Shown here one piece after another: positions 20,143-30,200 of a DNA stretch of 64,000 nt. Positions within the stretch are counted from its first letter, which is position 1; each line of letters begins with the position of its first letter. The DNA is from Limnohabitans sp. G3-2 (GTDB taxonomy: Bacteria > Pseudomonadota > Gammaproteobacteria > Burkholderiales > Burkholderiaceae_C): contig NZ_NESG01000008.1 in assembly GCF_002778275.1 (NCBI RefSeq), forward strand, positions 123,912 through 187,911. Direction: 5' to 3'. The position numbers and the translations under genes were made by a program. The notes below the pieces were generated by a model. It had not been told where the DNA came from. It saw nothing but the letters and a program-made list of their open reading frames with translations, and ran no database searches.

Positions 20143-21319
20143 GGGCCTGCGTCACGTTTTGCAAGGGCCGGAACAGGTATTCCAGCACGGTCTTCTGGCC
20201 CGTCTTGATCTCCACCGTGGCGGTCATGCCCGGCATCGGGAGCATCTTCAAGCCATTGCGCTCGAGGGCTGTGTCCGTGATGCGGACCAACAAGCGGTAA
20301 TAGCCTTCTTCCAGCTCCATCGGCACCCCGGGGCGGCGCTGCTTTTCATCCCGCATCGTGTCAGGGCTGATGTGATCGAGCACGCCTTCCAGTCCACCAA
20401 AGCGGTTGTAGTCGTAAGCGGTAAGCTTGACGATCACCTTCTGGCCAGTCTTCAGGAATGCCACCTCAGCTGGCTTCACATAAGCCTCCACCAACATCTG
20501 GTCTTGCGTCGGCACGATTTCCAAAATCGGCATCCCCGCTTGCACCACACCGCCAATGGTGGTCACCTGCACATTTTTCACAATGCCGTCCATGGGAGCC
20601 TTGATCACGGTGCGGATCAAGGCGTCTTCGCGGGCCGAAGCGTTCTCACGGGTTTGCGACAACTCCGAGTCCACCCGCACCAACTCGTTGGCCGCATCGG
20701 TGGCATAGCGGTTCTTGCGCTCGCTCATTTGCCCCATCAAATCGGCCTGCTGACGCTTGAGGCGCAACAACTCCACCTCGGACACCAAACCTTGTTTGGT
20801 GAGCGGCTCGGTCATGGCGATTTCTCGGTTGAGGGCCTCTAGGGAGCGCTTCAGACTCGACTGCGCTTCGTCCAGCGACTGCTTGCGCGCAGCAAATGCC
20901 TGACGCTCTCGCGAAACCAATTCGGCGGGAATGTGCTTGCCGAAATCCAAACCACGGCCATACGCTTCGGCACGCAAACGCACAGCCAAAGCTTCGAGCG
21001 CCAGTTTCTTCTCTTTGGCCTCTCGAAACACCGGGCCCGAGCGACCCTCGTCCAGACGCATCAAGACATCGTCTTTTTTGACCACCGCCCCTTGGCGCAC
21101 CAAGATCTGGCTCACCACACCAGAGTCCAGACTCTGCACCACCTGCTCACGGCTGGCCGGAATCACCTTGCCTTGGCCCTTGGTCACCTCATCCAACTCA
21201 AACCCAGCAGCCCACGTCAAGGCCGCCGCCAAAGTCACCACAGTGGACCACAACAGCCACTGACTGGCGCGGCGTTCCTCTTCCTCCACGGTCAGGATGC
21301 CAAATTCTTTGCGGCTCAT
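20129..21319 (-). CDS. HlyD/LapC-type periplasmic adaptor of type I secretion
   Basis: This 396-residue membrane-fusion protein has one N-terminal transmembrane helix (residues 19-42). A biotinyl-lipoyl-like half follows (GKVIPASREQVVQSLDSGVV, then ILVRQGAVVKKDDVLMRLD). Next comes a coiled-coil hairpin (about residues 100-230) and the second lipoyl half with APMDGIVKNVQVTTIGGVV. It ends with the HlyD C-terminal beta domain GLKMLPMPGMTATVEIKTG. It bridges the ABC transporter and the TolC-like channel. Its ATG overlaps the transporter's stop as ATGA. It is the last gene of the adhesin operon. Confidence 0.93.
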   Translation of the reverse strand: MSRKEFGILTVEEEERRASQWLLWSTVVTLAAALTWAAGFELDEVTKGQGKVIPASREQVVQSLDSGVVSQILVRQGAVVKKDDVLMRLDEGRSGPVFREAKEKKLALEALAVRLRAEAYGRGLDFGKHIPAELVSRERQAFAARKQSLDEAQSSLKRSLEALNREIAMTEPLTKQGLVSEVELLRLKRQQADLMGQMSERKNRYATDAANELVRVDSELSQTRENASAREDALIRTVIKAPMDGIVKNVQVTTIGGVVQAGMPILEIVPTQDQMLVEAYVKPAEVAFLKTGQKVIVKLTAYDYNRFGGLEGVLDHISPDTMRDEKQRRPGVPMELEEGYYRLLVRITDTALERNGLKMLPMPGMTATVEIKTGQKTVLEYLFRPLQNVTQALRER

Positions 21320-23508
21320 GCAGCACCTCCGGGTGTGGCAGGGGCTTTGGCGCCAACCGAGATGCCCTTGCTCAGTTTTTCAATCATCTCGGCTTTGGGG
21401 CCTTCCAGCACACACTGGCCTGCATCGATCACGGCAATGCGGTCCACCCACTCCAGCAACTGGGTGCGGTGGGTCGACAACACCAGCGTGCGCCCTTGCA
21501 GCCATTGGCCCAGCACGGCAATCACACGGGCCTCGGTGTTCTGGTCCATGTTGGCGGTCGGCTCGTCCATGAACACCAGGGCCGGATCACGCAACATCAA
21601 GCGCGCCAAAGTGACCAATTGGCGTTGCCCGCCCGACAAACCACCTCCCGCTTCGGTCAAAGGCATGTCCAAGCCCTTGGGGTGTGCCGCCACCATGTTG
21701 TACAGGTCCAGGGTCTGCAAGACCTGCACGATCTTGGCGTCTGAAATCCAGCTGTCCGACAAAATCAGGTTCTCACGCAAAGTGCCCATGAACAATTGCG
21801 GGTCCTGCGACACATAGCCAATGCGCGCGCGCAGCTCGGCCGGGTCCAACTGGCGCATGTCGATGCCATCCACCCGCACACTGCCGCCCAGCGGGTCGTA
21901 CAAACCTGCCATCAATCGGATCAAGGTGCTCTTGCCGCTGCCCACACGGCCCAGCAAAGCCAAATGCGAGCCAGCCTCCAGCCCCAAATTCAAACGGCGG
22001 ATCACCGGCAAGCGCGACTCACCCGGATAGGCGAACTCCAAGTCCAAAGCCTCGATGCGCCCTTGCACCTGCTCGGGCACCACATAACGTTTGCCCACCT
22101 CGCGGTCGCGTGGCCGCTGGATCAAGCCGTCCAGCGTCTCCAGCGCCGTGCGGGCTTGCTGAAAGCGCGACGCCAGTCCCATGACACTGCCCAGCGGCGA
22201 AATCGCACGACCCAACAAAATCACGCAGGCAATCAAGCCGCCCAGCGTCAACTGGTTGGCGTGGATCAGGTACACCCCCCACACCACCATGGCCACCGTA
22301 GCCACTTGCGACAGTGTGCTGATGAAACCGGTCACCGCGTTCGAGAGCGAACGGATCTTGCGGTACGAATCGGCCCCGGCCAGGTTCGACTGCTCCCAGC
22401 GGCGCTGCAAATAGCCCTCGGCGTTGTGTGCCTTGAGCAGCTCCAGGTTCAGGACCGCCTCCACCAACACGCTTTGCTTGTCGCCAGACTCCTTCATGTT
22501 CTCGCGCATGGCCACCATCAAAGGTTTTTGCACCCACCACGCGAGCAGCAAGACCACGGGCACCGCCAAAGCCGGGATCCAGGCCAGCGGTCCGCCCACG
22601 ATGGCGATCAACAAAATGAACACTACCACAAAGGGCAAATCGGCCAACACCACCAATGACGCCGACGAGAAAAAGTCACGCAGCGCTTCGAAGTCCTTCA
22701 TCGAGCTGGAAAAAATGCCAATCGACTGCGGCCTGTGCTCCAAGCGGATCGACATGATCTCGCGCAGCAGTGTGGCGTTGATCGCCAAGTCCGCCCGCTT
22801 GCCGCCCAAGTCCACCAAGCGCGCCTTGAGCCAGCGCATCACGTACTCCAGCACTGCCGCCACCAACGTACCGATGGCCAGCGTCCAGAGCGAGGCATAC
22901 GCTTGCGTGGGCACCACGCGGTCGTACACGTTCATGGTGAAAAACACACTGGCCAGCGCCAAGATGTTGGCCACCACCGTGGCAAGCATCGACTCGACAT
23001 AAAAATGCCGAAAGCGCCACAGCGTGCCCCAAAACCAGTCAAACGCTGCACCCTGCATGGGCGTTAAGGTTTGATCAGCGCGTTGCGGCGGCAGCTTGAC
23101 CACCAGCACTTCACCGCTGGCCAATGCATCCAACTCCGAGACGGGCATCACCAACTCTTGCTGTCCGGTCTCGGGTGACAAAATTTGCGCTTGGCCTTGC
23201 TCGATGGTGCGCAGCACACAAGCCCGTCCGTCTTGCAGCGGCACGATGACCGGCAACACATACCCGGGCACAGCGCTGGGTTTGACGCGCGACCAAGCCG
23301 CCATCAAGCCATGCACCCGCGCCAAATCGGGCAAGGCCGCTGCAGGCACATGGCCGTTGTCGTCTACCGCAAAGCCCACCCGCAAAGCGGACACATGCAC
23401 CGGCAAACCCAGCAAATGGGAAGCCAAAGCCAGGCAATGCAGCAAAGGGTCTGCACCCAACGCAGCCGACGCGGCCAGCGTCTGTTGGGGTGTGGCACTC
23501 ATGGTCAT
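21316..23508 (-). CDS. Type I secretion ABC transporter/permease (LapB type)
   Basis: This 730-residue protein has an N-terminal C39-like domain (about residues 1-135), six membrane helices (about 165-450) and an ATPase domain. Walker A is GRVGSGKST, the signature is LSGGQRQ, Walker B is LVFMDEPT, and the switch His is in STHR. The C39-like domain lacks the peptidase catalytic His context (DGRACVL replaces it) and should only bind substrate, as in HlyB and LapB. The start at 23508 overlaps the kinase stop as ATGA. An in-frame ATG two codons later is an alternative. It exports the adhesin in one step. Confidence 0.94.
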   Translation of the reverse strand: MTMSATPQQTLAASAALGADPLLHCLALASHLLGLPVHVSALRVGFAVDDNGHVPAAALPDLARVHGLMAAWSRVKPSAVPGYVLPVIVPLQDGRACVLRTIEQGQAQILSPETGQQELVMPVSELDALASGEVLVVKLPPQRADQTLTPMQGAAFDWFWGTLWRFRHFYVESMLATVVANILALASVFFTMNVYDRVVPTQAYASLWTLAIGTLVAAVLEYVMRWLKARLVDLGGKRADLAINATLLREIMSIRLEHRPQSIGIFSSSMKDFEALRDFFSSASLVVLADLPFVVVFILLIAIVGGPLAWIPALAVPVVLLLAWWVQKPLMVAMRENMKESGDKQSVLVEAVLNLELLKAHNAEGYLQRRWEQSNLAGADSYRKIRSLSNAVTGFISTLSQVATVAMVVWGVYLIHANQLTLGGLIACVILLGRAISPLGSVMGLASRFQQARTALETLDGLIQRPRDREVGKRYVVPEQVQGRIEALDLEFAYPGESRLPVIRRLNLGLEAGSHLALLGRVGSGKSTLIRLMAGLYDPLGGSVRVDGIDMRQLDPAELRARIGYVSQDPQLFMGTLRENLILSDSWISDAKIVQVLQTLDLYNMVAAHPKGLDMPLTEAGGGLSGGQRQLVTLARLMLRDPALVFMDEPTANMDQNTEARVIAVLGQWLQGRTLVLSTHRTQLLEWVDRIAVIDAGQCVLEGPKAEMIEKLSKGISVGAKAPATPGGAA

Positions 23509-24926
23509 TTTTCTCCCTTTGAATCCATCCAAACAGGCAACTCGAGCACGACCTGCGCCCCACCGCCTTGCGCGCGGTTGCGCCACAGCAAAGTCCCGCC
23601 GTGTTGCACCGCGATGCGGCGAGAAATGGCCAAACCAATCCCCATGCCGTCTTTTTTCGTGCTTGAAAACGCCACATCGGTGCTGCCGAGCAATTGCGCT
23701 GAAAACCCCGGACCGTTGTCGTCTACCACCAACTGCAGACGCCCCCCGGCCGACTGCACATGGATGCAGATGTGCACAGGCTGGCCCGGCACTTGCGCCT
23801 GCACCGCGTTGCGCAAAACATTCAGCAGCACCTGGGACAACTGCACAGAATCCCCCAGGACCATGGGCGTGAGCACATCGGCGTGCACCTGAATGTCCGC
23901 CGCATCTTGGCGCTCTTGGGCAGGCAAAAGCTGCAGTACATCCTGTACCACGAGCAATAAATTCACAGGTTTGAAGTCGGGTTCTGCGGGTCGAATGAAA
24001 TTTCGAATGCCCTTGAGCACGTTCGAAACACGCTCAATATGCGCCAGGATTTTTTCAACTTGGAGCAGCCTCGAATCATCCACAGCACGCATTTCATGCC
24101 GCAAAAAACCCAGTTCCACAGAGACCACCGTCAACGGTTGCGCCATCTCGTGGGCCATGGCCCCCGCCAACTCACCCATGCTGCGCTGTCGGTCCAGGTC
24201 GGCAATTTGCTGACCCAGCAACTGACTCGTTTGCTGTGAGCGTATCGCCACTTCATTGGCCACATGCTTTCGCGTAGAACGCTCCAGGTACAAACCCAAA
24301 ATGGCCACACTGCCAAACACCGACATCACAAACAAACTGGAGGTCGTGAGCACACTGTCCCAATTGACCCCTAAGGGGTCGGTCGAGCTCATCCCCAGCA
24401 GCACACGGGCAGCGCGAACCAAGGTGGCCACTGCACCAAAAACATAGACCTGCGCCAACCACTTGGCACTGCTGCTGTCTTCATTCTTGTGCACCTGCCA
24501 AGCCAGCCAAGCCGTCCAGACAAACAAGGCCCCCATGGCCAGCAACACCCAGCTCAGGCGCAGCACCGCGCTGTCCAAGCCCAGACGGAAAAACTCTTGC
24601 ACACCCAACACCAACAGACCCGCCAGCGCTGCCCGTTGCCACGCCGAAGGCTGGCCCAGTTCCATGCGCAAACCCACCACGTGCATCAGGTTTCCGCCGT
24701 AAAAAAATGCATTCATCACGCCAAAAGCCAGCCACCCCGGCATGTCGGGTGTGCGAAACGACAGCAGCAAGGACGCCAATCCCAAACTCACACTGCCACC
24801 ACACCACACGCCCGCCGCAACAGTGCGGCTCTTGCCCATGACCACCCATGCCGCCAAGGGCATGATCACGTACAAAAAGCCCGCCGCCAAATAGGCCGTT
24901 GCCGGGTCAAAAGAAGAGGCGTTCAT
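23505..24926 (-). CDS. Membrane sensor histidine kinase with seven-helix input domain
   Basis: This 473-residue protein has about seven hydrophobic helices (residues 9-212), with no large periplasmic loop. A short linker and a HisKA domain follow, with phospho-acceptor His259 in AMAHEMAQPLTVV. The ATPase domain has an N box with Asn373 (LLNVLRNAVQA), the G1 box DDNGPGF (about 403-408) and the G2 box GMGIGLA (427-433). The HEMAQPL H-box and final GGGAQVVLELP are typical of DctB/NtrB-like kinases. There is no receiver domain. It overlaps the glycosyltransferase gene and the transporter gene, each by ATGA. The response regulator at 48506 is the likely partner. Confidence 0.9.
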   Translation of the reverse strand: MNASSFDPATAYLAAGFLYVIMPLAAWVVMGKSRTVAAGVWCGGSVSLGLASLLLSFRTPDMPGWLAFGVMNAFFYGGNLMHVVGLRMELGQPSAWQRAALAGLLVLGVQEFFRLGLDSAVLRLSWVLLAMGALFVWTAWLAWQVHKNEDSSSAKWLAQVYVFGAVATLVRAARVLLGMSSTDPLGVNWDSVLTTSSLFVMSVFGSVAILGLYLERSTRKHVANEVAIRSQQTSQLLGQQIADLDRQRSMGELAGAMAHEMAQPLTVVSVELGFLRHEMRAVDDSRLLQVEKILAHIERVSNVLKGIRNFIRPAEPDFKPVNLLLVVQDVLQLLPAQERQDAADIQVHADVLTPMVLGDSVQLSQVLLNVLRNAVQAQVPGQPVHICIHVQSAGGRLQLVVDDNGPGFSAQLLGSTDVAFSSTKKDGMGIGLAISRRIAVQHGGTLLWRNRAQGGGAQVVLELPVWMDSKGEK

Positions 24927-27136
24927 GGTGGGCAATGGGCTATCCACATGGCGCGCAAAGCGTGCGCCATGTCGCGGGTGTATCGGTCCACATCCCAAGC
25001 CGGTGCCGCCTGCAAACGCGCACGCAACCCAGCCTTGAGCTGCAGCAGCGCTTGACGGTCAGCCGCCATGCGGGCGGCAATGTCCACATAAGCCTCGTCA
25101 CTGGGCGCCACCCACTCGGGCAGTCCCGCGGCGCGCATGAAGCTCGCGCCCATGCGCGAGACAAAGTTCTGGCCCTCTTTCACCACCACCGGCACGCCCA
25201 TCCACAGGGCTTGCAGCGTGGTCGTGCCCCCGTTGTAAGGCACCGGGTCGAGCGCAATGTCCACATCGGCGTACTCGGCCATCATGTCGGCCAGGCCCAC
25301 CGGGCCGCGAAACTCGATGCGGCTGGCGTCGACCCCTTGTTGCACAAAACGCTCGCGGAAGATGCGGATCGCCGACTCGTCGCGGAAACTCGGCGCCTTG
25401 AGCAGCAAGCGCGAGCCGGGCACCCGCGCCAACACTTGGGCCCACAAAGCGATGGTGTGTGGGGTGAGCTTGGGCACGTTGTTGAACGAACCAAAGGTCA
25501 GCGGCCGCTGGGCCTGCGCCGGGCCATACACCGGGTAGGGGTAATCGGCCTCTGGCGCGTAGCAAAACACCGTGTTCGGCAAGCGGTGCACACGCTCGGT
25601 GCACAGCGCATCGTGTGCGGGCGGCACCACCACCGGGTCGGCCAACAACCAATCGATGTTGGGCACGCCTGTCGAGCCCGGATACCCCAAAAACGACACC
25701 TGCACCGGTGCCACACGCTGTGCCAGCATGAGCAGCCGGTTGTGTGAGGTGTGGCCCGCCAAATCCATCAGCACATCGATGCCGTCGTCACGGATGCGTC
25801 GGGCCAGTTGCACGGGTGTCCAGCTGGTGGCCTGCACCCAGTGGTCTACGCGGCGCTGCGCTTGCTGCGTCTGGTCGTCGTGGGCCACGCCCACGTTGTA
25901 AATCGTCACCTCAAACTGCGACTTGTCCAGACGCGCCAGCACCGGCTGCATGAAGATGTTCACCGGATGCTGGTGGTGAAAATCCGCACTCAGCAAACCC
26001 AACTTGAGGCGCTTGCCCGGGTCGCGGGCATTGGCAAACTCTGCCGCTGGCCGTGCGCCCTGGCCCCAGCCTGCAAACAAGCTGCGGTGCAAGTCGGCCA
26101 CCTCTTGTGCCGTCAGGCTGTCGCTGTAAAGCGCGCTCATGGCCGCGCTGGAGCGCATGGCCGAGTCCGGGCCTTCTTCTTCGGCCAACTCGCGGTAGAG
26201 CGCCAGCGCTTGGTCGGCATCGCCCAAGCGCCCCGACACCGAAGCGCGCATCGACTTGGCCCCGGGCTGCGGCGCCAGCGCTTCGGCCTGCGCCAGCGTT
26301 TGCAGCGCCTCGTCCAAATGCCAACTTTCCACATAGGCGTGCGCCAGGTTCCACAGCGCCAAAGCACTGCCCGGGTGGAGCGCCACATTCCGTTGGAGCA
26401 CCGCCTGCGCTTCTTCCCACAGGTTGTGGTGGAACGACTGCATGGCCAGGCGCGTGAGCACTTCCTCACTGGTGGCGGCCGATGCCCGCTCGAACGCGCG
26501 GTGGGCTGCATCCGTCAAGCCCAGACGCATCAGCACATCGCCCAAGTCAATCTGCAAAGCCGCTGTCACGTTCACATCGGGTTCGGGCTTTTCCACCCGC
26601 ATCAGGCCCAGCGCCTGGCGCAGTGATTCCAGTGCCCGCGCCGCATCGCCGCGCGCCAGCCGGCTCTTGGCCATTCGGGCATGCACTTGGCTGACCGGCA
26701 CCGCATCACCATCGGGTGCCCGAGTCGCCAATGGCAGAGCGCGGTGGTAGCAAGCGGCCGCCTCGTCCCATTGGCTCGCAGCTTCCAGCGCTGTGGCCAA
26801 AGTCAACCATCCTTCCCAGTGCAGCGGGGCCACCTGGGTGGCCATGCGGTAGAAATGCATCACCTCGGCCTGGCGGCCCAGCTGGCGTGACAAATGCCCC
26901 GCCTCGAGCCAGCCCCTGAAATGCGTGGGGTGCTGACGCAGCAGCGCGGCAAAGCGCTCACGCGCCGTGCGCACCTCACCCCGGCGGACTGCGCACTGCG
27001 CCCACAACAAAGCCACTTCGGCCGAATCCGGCGATTGCTGCACAGCCTGCGCCAGTGCAGCTTCAGCGGCTGCCAGGTCACCGCTGTGCAGGGCATTTTT
27101 TCCCGCTTCGACCGAACTTTTTGTTGAATCAGACAT
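24923..27136 (-). CDS. TPR-containing GT41 glycosyltransferase (O-GlcNAc-transferase-like)
   Basis: This 737-residue cytoplasmic protein has TPR helical repeats at residues 8-335 and a GT41/SPINDLY-type catalytic half from about 376. Human OGT landmarks can be matched. SADFHHQHPVNIFMQ corresponds to the segment with the catalytic His (here His390), and DLAGHTSHNRLLMLAQRVAPVQ and FLGYPGSTGVPNIDW follow in order. LTFGSFNNVPKLTP and the donor site DPVPYNGGTTTLQALWMG complete the set. GT41 enzymes attach a sugar to Ser/Thr, or to Asn in the HMW1C-like branch. Placed directly after the adhesin gene, it probably glycosylates the adhesin before export. The donor sugar is unknown. Confidence 0.9.
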   Translation of the reverse strand: MSDSTKSSVEAGKNALHSGDLAAAEAALAQAVQQSPDSAEVALLWAQCAVRRGEVRTARERFAALLRQHPTHFRGWLEAGHLSRQLGRQAEVMHFYRMATQVAPLHWEGWLTLATALEAASQWDEAAACYHRALPLATRAPDGDAVPVSQVHARMAKSRLARGDAARALESLRQALGLMRVEKPEPDVNVTAALQIDLGDVLMRLGLTDAAHRAFERASAATSEEVLTRLAMQSFHHNLWEEAQAVLQRNVALHPGSALALWNLAHAYVESWHLDEALQTLAQAEALAPQPGAKSMRASVSGRLGDADQALALYRELAEEEGPDSAMRSSAAMSALYSDSLTAQEVADLHRSLFAGWGQGARPAAEFANARDPGKRLKLGLLSADFHHQHPVNIFMQPVLARLDKSQFEVTIYNVGVAHDDQTQQAQRRVDHWVQATSWTPVQLARRIRDDGIDVLMDLAGHTSHNRLLMLAQRVAPVQVSFLGYPGSTGVPNIDWLLADPVVVPPAHDALCTERVHRLPNTVFCYAPEADYPYPVYGPAQAQRPLTFGSFNNVPKLTPHTIALWAQVLARVPGSRLLLKAPSFRDESAIRIFRERFVQQGVDASRIEFRGPVGLADMMAEYADVDIALDPVPYNGGTTTLQALWMGVPVVVKEGQNFVSRMGASFMRAAGLPEWVAPSDEAYVDIAARMAADRQALLQLKAGLRARLQAAPAWDVDRYTRDMAHALRAMWIAHCPP

Positions 27137-27189
27137 ACCGCTTTATTTTCAAGATTTTGGTGCGCATTATGAAGAAGAGGCAAGCCGGG

Positions 27190-27234
27190 CCATAAAGAAC
27201 AAGGCTGGTGCACACCCTGCGGTGTGCGCCAGCC
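27190..27234 (-). terminator. Hairpin after the adhesin gene, possible leaky terminator
   Basis: On the minus strand GGCTGG-GCACACC pairs with GGTGTGC-CCAGCC, a 14-bp stem with one mismatch and a 4-base loop. It is followed by TTGTTCTTTATGG, an imperfect T-tract. It lies 28 bases after the adhesin stop and about 65 bases before the glycosyltransferase start, so it may reduce read-through to the downstream genes. Confidence 0.6.
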
Positions 27235-27261
27235 TGACAGCCCCAAGGCGGCTGTAATGCG

Positions 27262-30200
27262 TCAGGTCGCCGAGACCGTCAGCGCCGTGTCGATCAACAA
27301 CTGCGCAGCCAGGCTGTTGTGGTTGTAGCCCACGTAGGTTTTGCCGTCATAAACAAACTGCGCACTCGGGCCGCTCCAATTGGCCAAGTCGGTCAACACC
27401 ACTTTGTCGCCGGCATTGCCATCCACCATCACCTGATTTCGAGACACCGAGGCACCGATCGTGCCGCCTGTGGTGTTGCCTGCGTTCCAGACATTGGCAC
27501 TGGTGAAGTTCTCCAGCAAATCGCGGGCGGTCAGCTGCAGGGTGTTGTTGCCCGATCCGGTCAGGTCGACTTTTTCCATCCCTTGCATGGCGACACCCTT
27601 GATGTTGGCGAGGTCGAGTGTGAGGCCCGTGCCGACCAACTTCAAGGTGTCCATGCCGCCGCCACCGTCGATGCGCATCACGCTTTGGCCGGAGCCGGCC
27701 AAAGCCAGCTGCGCAAGGTTATCGGCATTGACCTGCATGACATCGTGGCCCGCGCCGCCGTACAGCACGTCTGCGCCGCCGCCGCCGATCAGGGTGTCGT
27801 TGCCCAAGCCGCCGACCAATTGGTTGGCCCCGATGGTGCCGGTCAGGGTGTCTGCAGCAGCGGTGCCAATGGCGTCGCCGTTGGAGACCTGGAACACGGT
27901 GGACTGCGTGTTGCTCACGCCGCCATAGACCACATACACTTTTCCAACGTCGCTCAGATTGGTATCACCCAAGTAGTTACCGATGATCACATCATCAAAG
28001 CCGTCGCCATTGATGTCACCACCACCCGCCACAGCACTGCCCATGCGCTCATTCACCAAGGGGTTGACGATGCGGAAGCCCTCTGTGCCATTGAGGCTCG
28101 TGACCTGCACTGTGCCGGTGCCGGTTTTGCCAAACACGATGTAAGCGGCACCTGCTGAAGCGCTGGTTGCACCGTTGTTGATGAAGGACGCATTGGGGTG
28201 CGTGACGATGATGTCCCCCAATCCGTCGCCATTGAAATCACCCGCGCTGCTGATGGCATAGGCACCGTAGTGGGTGGTATCCAAGCCCACATCGATGGCG
28301 AAGCCGCCCACACCCGCCTCAATCGACGAGACGTTGACCGGGTCGTTGTTGGTCTTGCCAAACACCACCCAGGCGGCGCCTTTGTTGGTGGTGCTGCCCA
28401 CCTGGCCCTGGTTGGACTGGAGCAACACGTCGTCCAAACCGTCGCCATTGACGTCGGCCACTGCAGCCACGTCCATGCCGGCATAGCCTTCACCGATCAC
28501 CCGGAAGCCGCGGTTATTGCCCGAAGCGCTCAGGGCACTGATGTCGATGGACGTGTTGGTCGAGTTGCCGTACACCACATACACACTGCCCGCTGAGGTC
28601 GCAGTGCTGTTGGTGTTCCAAGCGCCCAACACCAAATCGCTGTAGCCGTCGCCGTTGATGTCGCCACTGCTGACACTGGCCAGCCTCGGTGTGGTCGAGC
28701 CGTCGATGGTGGTGTCGGCGGTGACCATGAAGCCCACGCTGTTGCTGGTGCCGATGGCTGGCAAGGTGCTCACCTCAACAGACGCCCCGGATGCTTTGCC
28801 ATAGACCAGATAAACACGGCCGTCGTTGGACCCGAAGGTGGGATTGGACACCAGCACATCGGCATAGCCATCACCGTTCACGTCACCCGCATTGTTCACG
28901 CTCCAACCCGCCGGTGTGGTGCCGGTGGTGTTGATCTTGAAGCCCAGCGTGCTGGCGGTGTTGGTCAGGTTGGCAGCGGCTGTCAGAGCGGTCAAGTTGA
29001 CCGCTGTGGTGTTGGCTTTGCCAAAGACCACATAGGTGGAACTGCCAGTGCCACTGCTGGCGTATTCCATTGGGTACTTGCCGCCACCCACGACGTAGTT
29101 GGCCCGGTTGCTCACCACCAGATCGGCCAGGCCGTCGCCGTTGATATCGCCCCCCCCCGACACGACGGTGCCCACCATTTCATCGCCACCCGGTCCGTTG
29201 ATGACAAAGCCCCGCGTGTTGCCGACCACCGACAGCTCAGACAGCTGCAACGTGTTGGGTGACTGGCTGCCGCCAAACACCACATAGCTTCGGCCTACAT
29301 AGTTGAGCGCCCCAGGCGCCCCCACAATGAAGTCGTCAAACCCGTCGCCGTTCACATCGCCCGCATTCGATACAGCATAACCCGCGTTGTGATTGGCGGC
29401 CTCTCCGACCATCGTGAAGCCACGCGTGGCGTCTGTGGCCCCCTCTGTGGCCTGCATGTCAAAGGCATATTTCACGCCCGTGACCGTGCTGGCAGCACTG
29501 ACTGCCGTGCCATTCAAGCCATCGGCCTTGAATTGCTGCACCGACACGTTGAACGTGCCATAACCCTGGGCTTCCACCACGGCGTAAGGGATGGTCACGG
29601 TGAACGGCGACTGAAAAGCGTTCTCCACAATTTGCGTGAACTTGTAGGTGTACTCTTGGTTGCCCCACGTGAATTTCAACCAATCGCCTATGAACGCTGT
29701 GGTGACCACATTGACCTTGACCTGCACACCATCGAGCGCCGCTGAGCGATAAATCACGTCGCCAGAAGCATCAACCACGGCGGCCATAGAACTTGTCGTT
29801 GCGCTTCTCGAGATGGCAATGACCGGTGTCGCGAGCACGGTTGTGCTGGGGGTGGTCAAAAAGTCTACCGTGGCACTGCTGAATCCTGCGAGCGTCAACG
29901 GCGACCCCGCAGCATTGAAGAGCTGGGCGGTCACACCCAAGCTCTCCTTCGTTTCCAACGGCGTTGCAGCCAACAGCGCCGTAGTGGGCACACCGACGCG
30001 AGCAAAACCTGCGTTCAGGTCTGTGGCCGTGAGGGTGTACAGAACCGCGGGCTGGTTTTCCCAATTCACGCGCACCTGGTCACCCACGGCCGCACCGGTA
30101 CTGGCCAGCGAGACCAACACCGGGGTACCGGCCACACTGGTGGTGTTGTTCAGGCTGCCCGCGTCTTGCGCTTCTGCCTGAGACAAGAAGCCAAAGCTCG

